Source: JAICYJ01 sp035695105
GTDB taxonomy: Bacteria; Actinomycetota; Thermoleophilia; Gaiellales; JAICJC01
Reading direction: 5' to 3'
Length of the DNA stretch: 64,000 nt
Assembly (NCBI GenBank): GCA_035695105.1
Contig: DASSEV010000020.1
Location: forward strand, 124,001 to 188,000
A program made the position numbers and the translations under genes. The notes beneath the pieces are model-generated. The model was not told where the DNA came from, did no database searches, and was given only the letters and a program-made list of their open reading frames with translations. Shown piece by piece: positions 16,834-24,243 of this stretch. The stretch's first letter is position 1. Each line of letters begins with the position of its first letter.

Positions 16834-17900
16834 CGTAGTGCCGACCCGCCGTGATCCAGCAGCTCGGCAAGATCGCGCACGACCATGTCCGCCCCGGCCA
16901 GCTGGGAGCTCTCGGACGCTCCCTCCCGTCTGAGCCCGACGACGAGCGCCATGCCGGCGGCATGCGCCGCCTCGATGCCGGCGGGCGTCGTGTCGAACGC
17001 AGCGGCATCGCCTGGCCGCACGCCCAGCCGTTCGCAGGCCGCCAGCAGCGTGTCAGGAGCAGGCTTGGAGCGCATGCCCGCCACAGCGATCGCGTGGGCG
17101 TCAATCCGTGCGTCGATCAACCCCGCCAGGCCCGCTCGTTCCAGCATGTCGTCGGCGTTCAGGCTCGCGGAGACAACGGCCCGGCCGATGCCCACGAGGC
17201 CTGCGGCCTCCAGGTAGCATCGTGAGCCGATGTAGGCGGCCACCCCTTCACGCCTCACGTGGCGCTGCACCGACTGGGCCTTCCGGTTCGACAGTCCGTG
17301 CACCGTCTCGGCGGTGGGAGCGTCGTCGGCGCGTCCCTCGGGAATGGTGAGGCCACGACTTGCGAGGAAGAGCCGGACGCCTTCAACCCGCGGCCGGCCG
17401 GCGAGGTATGTGACGTAATCCGTCGACCGGTCGAATGGGATGAACACCTCCCGGCGCCGGACCGCGCGCTCGAGGAGAAAGCCGTCCAGCGTTTCAGCCC
17501 AGGCGGAGAGGTGGACGTCGCTGCTTGTCGTGAGGACGGAGTCGAGGTCGAAGACGCACGCCTGGACGGTCGTCGGGAGCCCGAGCAGCCTTCGAGTCGG
17601 GGCCGGGATATCAAGCCAGTGCAGCAGCGGAGTGTCGGTGTGAAGATCGTCGGCGAGGTGGTGAAGGCCGCCGATCATCGATGCTCGATCTTCGGACAGG
17701 CGCCGCCGCTGCTCAGCCGCCTGGGCCGGGTCGAGGTAGTGCGCAGATGCGTTGATGGCGTCGTCGGCGGCTTCCAGGGCGATCCACGCCCGTCCCGCGA
17801 GCCGTTCCAGCTCCCCGGCATGGCCGGTCGCCTCGGCCGCATCGCCTCGCCGCGGCCGCTCATTCTCGTCCGGCCGGTTCTCTCGATCAGAGCCGCTCAT
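16830..17900 (-). CDS. HAD hydrolase, beta-phosphoglucomutase-like
   Basis: A 356-residue protein: a helical N-terminal region of about 100 residues, then a HAD domain with Asp118 and Asp120 in VFDLDSVLTTSS, motif II in VVSASLN, and the motif III lysine in MRSKPAPDT. Motif IV reads FDTTPAGIEAA where acidic residues are usual, so magnesium binding may be altered. The cap segment around FDRSTDYVTYLAGRPRVEGVRLFLASRG is that of the first HAD domain of mycobacterial OtsB1-type proteins. It starts two bases after a USP gene, suggesting one operon. The likely substrate is a sugar phosphate. Confidence 0.8.
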   Translation of the reverse strand: MSGSDRENRPDENERPRRGDAAEATGHAGELERLAGRAWIALEAADDAINASAHYLDPAQAAEQRRRLSEDRASMIGGLHHLADDLHTDTPLLHWLDIPAPTRRLLGLPTTVQACVFDLDSVLTTSSDVHLSAWAETLDGFLLERAVRRREVFIPFDRSTDYVTYLAGRPRVEGVRLFLASRGLTIPEGRADDAPTAETVHGLSNRKAQSVQRHVRREGVAAYIGSRCYLEAAGLVGIGRAVVSASLNADDMLERAGLAGLIDARIDAHAIAVAGMRSKPAPDTLLAACERLGVRPGDAAAFDTTPAGIEAAHAAGMALVVGLRREGASESSQLAGADMVVRDLAELLDHGGSALR

Positions 17901-17902
17901 GG

Positions 17903-18331
17903 TCAGTCAGCGGCGGGTGGGACGATCACCACGGGACATGCGGCGTGTGCGGCGACCTGGTGGCCGACCGAGCCGAGCAGGAGACCGGCAAACCCACCGA
18001 GACCACGTGAGCCGATGACGATCAGCTCGGCTCGGTGGCCCTCGTCGATCAGGATCGCCGCCGCGTTCCCCTCGCGAAGAACCACGTTTGTCGACACCCC
18101 GTTGTGTTCGGCGAGCGCTGCATCGACCTGCTTCTGGGCAGCCTGCCGGAGCTCCGATGCGAACGTTGCCGGATCGATCGCCGGCGCGATCATGGCACCG
18201 GCGTAGGCCGTGATCGGTGCCTGCCAGGCACAGACCACCCGGAGCTCTGACTTCCGTAGCTCGGCCTCTCGAACGGCGAACTCGAGCGCGCGAGCGGCGC
18301 CGGCCGATCCGTCCACTCCGACGACAATCAT
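17903..18331 (-). CDS. Universal stress protein (UspA family)
   Basis: A 142-residue single USP domain. VVGVDGSAGAARALEFA is strand 1 with the ATP-contacting Asp, and GSRGLGGFAGLLLGSVGHQVAAHAACPVVIV is the G-2X-G-9X-G(S) ATP-binding signature, so it should bind ATP. ATG at 18331 is chosen because CGGAGG precedes it and the stretch upstream in frame is not coding-like. It is the first gene of a likely two-gene operon with the HAD protein. USPs next to an OtsB1-like gene also occur in the mycobacterial DosR regulon (Rv2005c-Rv2006). Confidence 0.9.
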   Translation of the reverse strand: MIVVGVDGSAGAARALEFAVREAELRKSELRVVCAWQAPITAYAGAMIAPAIDPATFASELRQAAQKQVDAALAEHNGVSTNVVLREGNAAAILIDEGHRAELIVIGSRGLGGFAGLLLGSVGHQVAAHAACPVVIVPPAAD

Positions 18332-18547
18332 CAGGAACCTCCGTGAGGTCGGTAGGACCACTTGCTGGACGGCTTCACCGTACGCCTCCCGTGGCCGTCG
18401 AACATCCCCGACGTCCGCAGATGCGCTGCGGGAACTCCGCAGTGACTGTCGAGTGCGTAGTTTTCTCGTCGCGGTGTGCGGCATTGTGCCGCTGGCAGCC
18501 CGCGCCTCCGATGGCACGATCGGTAAAGGATCGGCAGAGAGGTAGCG

Positions 18548-18826
18548 ATGACGCCTCACGCGAGGCATTTGCGACTGTCGGAGGCATCGCCGGATGGGCG
18601 CCACATTCGGCCACCGGCGGTGATCACTGTCACTGCGGCCAGGCGGCCGTTCAAGCCCACCACCGATTTCGGTGGAGACGTGGATGGGTCCGTGGGCGCG
18701 GCGCGGGCCGCCGGCGGCCCGTCGTCGACGGACACGACCACGGCCTCCGCTGCCACTCTGCCGATCCCGGGCACCCACACCCGAGCAGCGGTGAGATCCA
18801 GTCGCCGTTCGAAGCCGACATCGTAG
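18548..18826 (+). CDS. Questionable small ORF between divergent USP genes
   Basis: The 504-base gap between two USP genes holds this 92-codon frame. AGAGGT precedes its ATG, and its stop overlaps the ribosome binding site of the next gene, which would suit an operon. Against it, the protein is low in complexity (GPSSTDTTTASAATLPIPGTHT) and matches nothing I know. The rest of the gap (18332-18547) shows no gene and probably carries the two divergent promoters. Confidence 0.25.
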   Translation: MTPHARHLRLSEASPDGRHIRPPAVITVTAARRPFKPTTDFGGDVDGSVGAARAAGGPSSTDTTTASAATLPIPGTHTRAAVRSSRRSKPTS

Positions 18827-18835
18827 GAGGAAGTC

Positions 18836-19246
18836 ATGGAACGAACGATCATCCTGGCCATGGACGCGTCGGATGGCGCGAAGGCGGCACTGCCGGTTGC
18901 CGAGCAGATCGCTCGCCGCGACCGTGCCCATCTCGTCGTTGCGCACGCGCAGACACACGCCATCGAGACACGACTCCAGGCTGAGCTCGAGGCGAAGGTT
19001 GAGGAGCTGTGCGATTCGGGCGTCGACGCGGAGCTGGTCTTTCGAACCGAGCTGGCCGGGCACGAGGCGAACATGCTCGCGGCCCTCGCCGACGAACGTC
19101 ACGCGGAGATGATCGTCATCGCGGGGCGGGGGCGTTCACCGCTGTCGGGCGCGATGATGGGCAGCGTCACCCAGCGGCTGCTCCACGTGGCGGGGTGCCA
19201 GGTGCTCGTCGTGCCGGCGCCGGTCTCGCTCCCCGCAGGTAGCTGA
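18836..19246 (+). CDS. Universal stress protein (UspA family)
   Basis: A 136-residue USP domain. IILAMDASDGAKAALPVAEQIA is the first strand and helix; the C-terminal ATP-binding signature is AGRGRSPLSGAMMGSVTQRLLHVAGCQVLVVP, matching G-2X-G-9X-G(S). AGGAGGAAG precedes ATG at 18836. It is shorter than its neighbours in the middle region and lies apart from the other USP genes in sequence, so it is not a recent duplicate. Confidence 0.9.
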   Translation: MERTIILAMDASDGAKAALPVAEQIARRDRAHLVVAHAQTHAIETRLQAELEAKVEELCDSGVDAELVFRTELAGHEANMLAALADERHAEMIVIAGRGRSPLSGAMMGSVTQRLLHVAGCQVLVVPAPVSLPAGS

Positions 19247-19311
19247 GGTCGGACAGGTCACGCGACGATGAGAGAGCACGTTCCGCCGTCCGCCAGGACC
19301 CGCATCCCGTC

Positions 19312-19515
19312 GTGATGGAACGCTGGCTGCGAATGTGCCGCGCATGTGGCTGGGCGAGCCGGCTGCGGGTCTACACGTCCCAAGAGCACGCCGCCGACGT
19401 ACCGATCATCTGGCGGCCGGGCGTTCTGGAGCCCAGCTACGCCGCATGCCCCAACTGCGGCAGCAACGCCGGCTATGAGCCGGTCCGCGACCCCGCCGAC
19501 GAGAAGGACGCCTGA
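19312..19515 (+). CDS. Small zinc-ribbon protein
   Basis: A 67-residue protein with two CxxC pairs, CRAC at about 9-12 and CPNC near 46-49. They are separated by a linker containing VPIIWRPGVLEPSYAA, which fits a rubredoxin-like zinc ribbon. GTG at 19312 or ATG at 19315 could start it; neither has a strong ribosome binding site. It follows the USP gene by 65 bases on the same strand and may be co-transcribed. No specific function can be assigned. Confidence 0.55.
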   Translation: MMERWLRMCRACGWASRLRVYTSQEHAADVPIIWRPGVLEPSYAACPNCGSNAGYEPVRDPADEKDA

Positions 19516-19538
19516 GCTCGCACCGCCGCTGCCCGCCG

Positions 19539-20681
19539 TCAATCGATGGTCACAGGCGTCCCGAGGGATGCGAAGTCCCAGACGGCGAGCGACTCGCCGG
19601 CGGGGACTCGGACGCACCCGTGGCTCGCCGGATACGGAGGGACGTCGCGATACTCGTGAATCGCGTAGCCGCCCGTGAAATAGGAGGCATACGGCATCCA
19701 CACCTGGAACGGCACCGACCAGGACATTCGTTCCTTCCGGTAGATCGTGAAGGTGCCACGTGGAGTGGGGTGTCCCGGTACCCCGGTCGAGACGTGGATC
19801 GCACGAACCGTCCGTCCGCCCATGACCAGCAGCAGCACCTGCTGTGGGATATGGATCTCGATGTGACGCGTCGCGGTCGACCACGGCTGGGGCCTGGTTC
19901 CATGGTTCAGGCTCGTGAGCGTGCTCGAACCTGCGACGCCGTCACGGCTGAGGCCGGTCCATCCCTGGAAGGCGATCACGGCCTGCGTCGTTCGATCGTC
20001 GTACACCCCTGTCCGGTACCCCGGGGGCAGGTAGCCCAGCGCGGCCAGGCGGCGCTGGAGCGACGAGACGCCTGCGCCCGCCGCGCCTGGCCCGAGCGGC
20101 TGCACCAGCGCTGGGCCGGTGGCCATGCCGAGGAGCCTGAGTCCGCGCCCGAGCTGACTGGGCCACCGCGGGCCGTCGAGCCCGAGCCGGCCGGCTTGTG
20201 CGACCACGCGTTCCGACCACGCCGTCGCCTGGTGTGCCGCGCGAACCAACCCGCGACGCGCCCTGATGACGGCGTCCGGGTCCGAGTCGCGAAGCCCTGC
20301 CGCCAACAGGCGCAGCGCGGACGCCGCTCGGCCACAGCTGACGACCAGGAGCGACGGCGCGGAACCGTGTGCCGGCGTGAGCCTCAGGGCCGCGACGTCG
20401 AATGCCGCCGCCGCCGAGCGGATCGCGTGCACCGCCCGCCCGCGATACGCCTGGTGGCTGCGCAGCTCGAGGACCGCGCCCCGAGCGCGGCGATCGGCCC
20501 GAATGGCCGGCAGAAGCATCCCGTGCTCCCGCGCCAGCTCCTGCGAGAAGCGGGCTACGGCCGGGGGCGGGCCCGGCGGCGGGCCCTGCGAGGAACCCGC
20601 GGTTGGGCCGGTGCCGCCGCACGCTGCGAGTGCGAGAAGAACGGCCATGGCCGGCACGCATGCCCCCACGCGCGCGGTCAT
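19539..20681 (-). CDS. L,D-transpeptidase lipoprotein with peptidoglycan-binding domain
   Basis: A 380-residue wall enzyme. A lipoprotein signal ends at LAAC near residue 20, so the protein is anchored outside the membrane. A region of unknown fold follows to about 190, then a PG_binding_1 repeat at about 200-270 (LQRRLAALGYLPPG ... TTQAVIAFQGWTGLSRDG). The YkuD catalytic domain ends with ASHGCVRVP, placing the nucleophile at Cys356, with His in YAIHEY. It forms 3-3 peptidoglycan crosslinks, important in non-growing actinobacteria. ATG at 20681 is chosen because it gives the lipobox at normal distance. Confidence 0.85.
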   Translation of the reverse strand: MTARVGACVPAMAVLLALAACGGTGPTAGSSQGPPPGPPPAVARFSQELAREHGMLLPAIRADRRARGAVLELRSHQAYRGRAVHAIRSAAAAFDVAALRLTPAHGSAPSLLVVSCGRAASALRLLAAGLRDSDPDAVIRARRGLVRAAHQATAWSERVVAQAGRLGLDGPRWPSQLGRGLRLLGMATGPALVQPLGPGAAGAGVSSLQRRLAALGYLPPGYRTGVYDDRTTQAVIAFQGWTGLSRDGVAGSSTLTSLNHGTRPQPWSTATRHIEIHIPQQVLLLVMGGRTVRAIHVSTGVPGHPTPRGTFTIYRKERMSWSVPFQVWMPYASYFTGGYAIHEYRDVPPYPASHGCVRVPAGESLAVWDFASLGTPVTID

Positions 20682-20883
20682 CGCCGTGTCCGGGAACCGC
20701 CGTTGGACACATGCGGATGTGACCGCGGCGGAGGAGACACCCTTGACCTGGCTGCGTCCATGGTTGGAGCGTCGCAATCACCCGCGACCGCCCGCATCAG
20801 GATGCCCACTGGTTGTTCGGTGGCATTCTGCGGAGTCGCGTGGCGGGGCGGTGGTCCGGCTTCGGGCGTGGACGCCGGTACCG

Positions 20884-21114
20884 CTATCGGCGGTGGGAGA
20901 CGAGGATCAGCGCTGCTGCGACGAGCGCGACCACCACACCGTCGATGACCCAGCCGGCGGCCACCCCGTCGAGGATGATTGCGAGCACCGCCACGATTCC
21001 CACGAGCACGACCATCGCCGGCAGCCAATGTCCGTCCGGCTGAGGGGTTCGAGGTTCCGGCTCCATGGCCGAAGGGTTCCGCCACTCCGGCCGTTGCGCA
21101 TCCGGGTTTGCCAC
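20884..21114 (-). CDS. Small membrane protein, two helices
   Basis: A 76-residue protein starting at a GTG. After a polar N terminus (NPDAQRPEWRNP) come two hydrophobic helices at about 33-50 and 54-73 separated by a short turn. I do not recognise a family. It is the third gene of a minus-strand set (21674 to 20884), 30 bases after the previous stop, so it is probably co-transcribed with the PRC-barrel-like protein and the one-helix protein. Confidence 0.6.
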   Translation of the reverse strand: MANPDAQRPEWRNPSAMEPEPRTPQPDGHWLPAMVVLVGIVAVLAIILDGVAAGWVIDGVVVALVAAALILVSHRR

Positions 21115-21144
21115 ATGGCGCTCGCGCCGCAGGAGATGTGACGG

Positions 21145-21303
21145 CTATCGCCGACGGGAAGCGGCGTGCGACCGTGGAAGTCGCTCTTCCGCCCGGGCGC
21201 GCTCCGCTTCGTCCGCGTCGCGCGCCGCCAGCCGCGCTTGCCACACTCCAAAGGCCACCACTGCGCCGAGCGCGATGGCACCGACGGCCAGCAACGCAAT
21301 CAT
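21145..21303 (-). CDS. Tiny single-pass membrane protein
   Basis: A 52-residue protein: one membrane helix (IALLAVGAIALGAVVAFGVW), then a charged helix with repeated Ala/Arg/Glu (ARLAARDADEAERARAEERL) and a basic tail. The ATG at 21303 is fixed by a TGATG overlap with the stop of the upstream gene, a standard translational-coupling arrangement. The shape, a membrane anchor plus cytosolic coiled helix, suits an accessory subunit, but the partner is unknown. Confidence 0.55.
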   Translation of the reverse strand: MIALLAVGAIALGAVVAFGVWQARLAARDADEAERARAEERLPRSHAASRRR

Positions 21304-21674
21304 CACGATCGGCCCCGGGGGGAGCCCAAGCGGTGGGCAGCCGCGCGTCCGTCCTGCGGATCGATGACCACACACCTGTCGGCGGGAATGATCTCGAGAT
21401 CGTGCGAGGAGGGCACGAGCCGCGTTCGACGGGACAGCCGATGGGCCCGGACGGCGAGCGAGTTCGGCCGGTCGACGTGTCCGTCGTACACGATGTAGGC
21501 GACGACGCCCATGTCCCGACCGCCGGCTTCGACGCTGAACCCCTCACATCGGCGCAGCCAGTAGAGACGGTCGCCGTGCCAGGGCCGGCCACGCGGAGTG
21601 CGGGCAGGCAGGCCATCCCTCGGGACGCCGGTTGGGTGGGGGCTCGTACGCTTCAGCAAGGATGACCGGGTCAC
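21303..21674 (-). CDS. PRC-barrel-like conserved protein
   Basis: A 123-residue protein. An arginine-rich leader is followed by a small beta-barrel with WLRRCEGFSVEAGG, DMGVVAYIVYDGHVDRPNSLAVRA and RLVPSSHDLEIIPADRCVVI. This is the pattern of the PRC-barrel-like proteins with a C-terminal beta layer found in actinobacteria; the assignment is tentative. GTG at 21674 has AGGAAC upstream. Its stop overlaps the next start (TGATG), making it the first gene of a three-gene coupled set. Confidence 0.5.
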   Translation of the reverse strand: MTRSSLLKRTSPHPTGVPRDGLPARTPRGRPWHGDRLYWLRRCEGFSVEAGGRDMGVVAYIVYDGHVDRPNSLAVRAHRLSRRTRLVPSSHDLEIIPADRCVVIDPQDGRAAAHRLGSPRGRS

Positions 21675-21856
21675 GTTGTTCCTGATGTTGCGGGTGGATC
21701 TGCCGCACCCTCGTGGACACCGGTGACGCCGGCATCGTTGTGAAGTCCCAGTTCGGCCGCGGATAACCACCGATCTGAGATCTCCGTAGTTCCGACCAGT
21801 CGGCGTATCAGTGCCGCCACGGACGCCGGCTCGGCACGTGGACGGGACACTCCGGT

Positions 21857-22990
21857 GTGATGGCGACCTCCCCCGGACATGTCAGCGGCATTGGAAATGC
21901 CCCTCGCCGGGCACGTGGACGGAGGCTCAACGTCGCGCTGCTCGCGCCACCCTGGTTCGCGGTTCCACCGCGCAGGTACGGCGGCACGGAACGAGTCGTG
22001 TCGCTGCTGGCCGAGAAGCTGGTCCAAGCAGGCCATGAGGTCACGTTGTATGCCTCTGGAGATTCCTCCTCCTCGGCAGAGCTTCGTTCGACGTACGCCG
22101 CCTCGTTGCCCGGTCGTCTCGGCGAGGAGGCGGCATCGTTCCGGCACGCACTCACCTGCTTTCGAGAGGCCCGGCGGTTCGATCTGATCCACGATCACAC
22201 GGGCCCGGCGGCCCTCGCACTCTCGACCATGGTTCCGGTGCCGGTGCTGCATACCGTGCATGGGTCGCTCGCCGGCGAGGCCGGTGAGATCTATCGCGGT
22301 CTGGACGAGCTCGGTGCCAGGGCCGGCCTCGTCTCCCTCACGCTTGCGCAGCGCGCGCCGGCGCCGCTGCTGAACTGGGTCGGCACCTGCGCGAACGGCA
22401 TCGATCCGGAGGAGTACCCGATCAAGGCCGCGAACGGTGGCGCGTATCTCGCGTTTCTCGGCCGCATGGGGCCGGAGAAGGGATGCCGCCAGGCGATCGC
22501 CATTGCGCGCATGTCCGGGTGGGATCTGCGCATTGCGGCGAAATGCACCGAGCCGGCCGAGCGGCGCTACTTTCACCGGTATGTCGAGCCGTGCCTCGAT
22601 GGCCGTGTGCGGTACGTCGGCGAAGTGGATCACCGAGGCAAGGTGGAGCTGCTGCAGGGCGCAGCGGCTCTGCTCTTCCCCGTGGCCTGGGAAGAGCCCT
22701 TCGGCCTGGCCATGATCGAGGCGATGGCGTGCGGCACTCCGGTGGCGGCCACGAGACGAGGATCCACCGGCGAGCTGGTGATCCCTGGACGAAACGGTCT
22801 GCTGGTGGACGACTGGAGCAGCATGGCGGACGTGCTCCCCGAGATCGACGCGCTGGATCGCCGGCAGATCCGTCAAACGGTGATCGACCGGTATACCGCC
22901 GATCGGATGGCCGACGGCTACCTTCGCCTGTACCGGGACGAGCTGGAGCGCCGTTCGATCGGGCGACGCTCCCGGTCGGGAGTCGCATGA
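21857..22990 (+). CDS. GT4-family glycosyltransferase
   Basis: A 377-residue retaining glycosyltransferase with the GT-B fold. The N-terminal acceptor domain starts VALLAPPWFAVPPRRYGGTERVVSLLAEKL, and IHDHTGPAALAL follows. The C-terminal nucleotide-sugar domain has LAFLGRMGPEKGCRQAI and the EX7E motif in WEEPFGLAMIEAMACGTPV near residue 278. The donor and product are not evident; an envelope glycan or osmolyte role is possible. It begins a coupled run: its stop overlaps the next start by four bases, and the following genes lead into the GH65 fusion. Confidence 0.88.
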   Translation: MMATSPGHVSGIGNAPRRARGRRLNVALLAPPWFAVPPRRYGGTERVVSLLAEKLVQAGHEVTLYASGDSSSSAELRSTYAASLPGRLGEEAASFRHALTCFREARRFDLIHDHTGPAALALSTMVPVPVLHTVHGSLAGEAGEIYRGLDELGARAGLVSLTLAQRAPAPLLNWVGTCANGIDPEEYPIKAANGGAYLAFLGRMGPEKGCRQAIAIARMSGWDLRIAAKCTEPAERRYFHRYVEPCLDGRVRYVGEVDHRGKVELLQGAAALLFPVAWEEPFGLAMIEAMACGTPVAATRRGSTGELVIPGRNGLLVDDWSSMADVLPEIDALDRRQIRQTVIDRYTADRMADGYLRLYRDELERRSIGRRSRSGVA

Positions 22991-23805
22991 CCCTGCAGCG
23001 GGGCGGCACCGTGCTCGCGGCCCTCGACGGAGGGCCTTCCTCGCCCGCGATCCTCACGGTCGCCGGCGAGGTTGCCCACATGATGGACGGCCATGTCGAG
23101 GCGGTGTACGTCGCGGAGCCGGGAACCAACCCCCCGCGCGAGCGTGCACGAGCGGCGGGCGTACCGCTTCTCGAGATGCGCGGTGAAGTGCTCGAGGTTC
23201 TGCTCGGACAGACATCCCGGGCCGATGTGCAAGCCACGGTCATCGGCGCTCGGGGAACGCCTTCGGGTCCACTGCCCGCCGGCCATGTGGCACTCGCCCT
23301 TGCGACCGCCGCGGAGGCGCCCGTCGTCCTGACTCCGCCCGTCCTCAATGGCCATCGGGGACTGCGGACGCTGCTCGTCCCTCTCGACGGGCCATCCGAG
23401 GCCGTCGGGGCAATCTCGGCGGCGGTCGACCTTGCGCTCGATACGCACCGGGAGGTGGTCTTCCTCCACGTGCATGAGCTGCATGACCTGCCGCTCGTTA
23501 CCGATCAGCCGCAGTACGAGTCGGAGGCCTGGGGCCGCGCATTCCTTCAGCGGCGCTTCCCCCGACGCGACGACGTGCGGCTCGAGGTGCGGGTCGGGCG
23601 TGCCGCCGATCAGCTGTGCACGGTCGCATCCGAGATAGGGGCGGACATGATCCTGCTCGGCTGGTCTCAGCGCCTCGACGCCGGACGCGCCGTTGTCGTG
23701 CAGGCCGCCCTCAGCAGCACCGCGCTTCCCGTCATGCTGGTTCCCAGTCGCACCTCCTCGGGCCGCGTAGTTCCCCGAACCAACACGGCGGTCGCGACCC
23801 GATGA
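22987..23805 (+). CDS. Tandem-domain universal stress-like protein
   Basis: A 272-residue protein with two USP-like halves. The first starts VLAALDGGPSSPAILTVAGEVA and the second TLLVPLDGPSEAVGAISAAVDLA. The glycine signature in the second half is reduced (LGWSQRLDAGRAVVVQAALSSTALPVMLVP), so ATP binding is doubtful. ATG at 22987 overlaps the stop of the glycosyltransferase gene (ATGA), giving coupled translation. Tandem USPs are typical of actinobacterial stress regulons. Confidence 0.75.
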   Translation: MTLQRGGTVLAALDGGPSSPAILTVAGEVAHMMDGHVEAVYVAEPGTNPPRERARAAGVPLLEMRGEVLEVLLGQTSRADVQATVIGARGTPSGPLPAGHVALALATAAEAPVVLTPPVLNGHRGLRTLLVPLDGPSEAVGAISAAVDLALDTHREVVFLHVHELHDLPLVTDQPQYESEAWGRAFLQRRFPRRDDVRLEVRVGRAADQLCTVASEIGADMILLGWSQRLDAGRAVVVQAALSSTALPVMLVPSRTSSGRVVPRTNTAVATR

Positions 23806-23853
23806 CTCGCAATGCATCGCCGCACGAGACTTGTGCCTGGAAGGAGGTGGATG

Positions 23854-24243
23854 ATGAGTGATGCAGGACGCTCGTTGATGCAGGCGCTCGCGGCGGAGCA
23901 ATTGTCGACCGCTGCGCTGTACGGGATCGGCCATGAGCTCGACGAGCTGGCCGACGCGCTTCGGAGCGACGAGCACGTGATCCATGTCGGAACAGCGACC
24001 ATCCGCGGCACGTTCGGCGTGCTGGCGTTGACCGACGAACGGCTGCTGTGGGTGGCGGCCAGGCCGGGCGGCCCCGTGCGCGGATGGCCGCTCGACGCGA
24101 TCCGTGTGAGCACGGCCGCCGGATCCAGCCGGCTCGAGGCGTACGGCGCACCGCTCTGTTCGCTCGCGTCGATCCTCCCGGACGAAACGGCCGAAGACCT
24201 GGTCAAGCGGCTCACCGAACCGCAGATCCGCCAGCCGGCGTGA
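23854..24243 (+). CDS. Bacterial PH-domain protein (YokE-like)
   Basis: A 129-residue protein. A helical N terminus (AGRSLMQALAAEQLSTAALYGIGHELDELADAL) leads into a bacterial PH domain: EHVIHVGTATIRGTFGVLALTDERLLWVAARPG and WPLDAIRVSTAAG, matching the YokE-like family. No membrane segment is seen. AGGAGG seven bases upstream of ATG 23854 sets the start. The stop overlaps the GTG start of the GH65 fusion (GTGA), so it is co-translated with that enzyme and may regulate or localise it (inference). Confidence 0.7.
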   Translation: MSDAGRSLMQALAAEQLSTAALYGIGHELDELADALRSDEHVIHVGTATIRGTFGVLALTDERLLWVAARPGGPVRGWPLDAIRVSTAAGSSRLEAYGAPLCSLASILPDETAEDLVKRLTEPQIRQPA

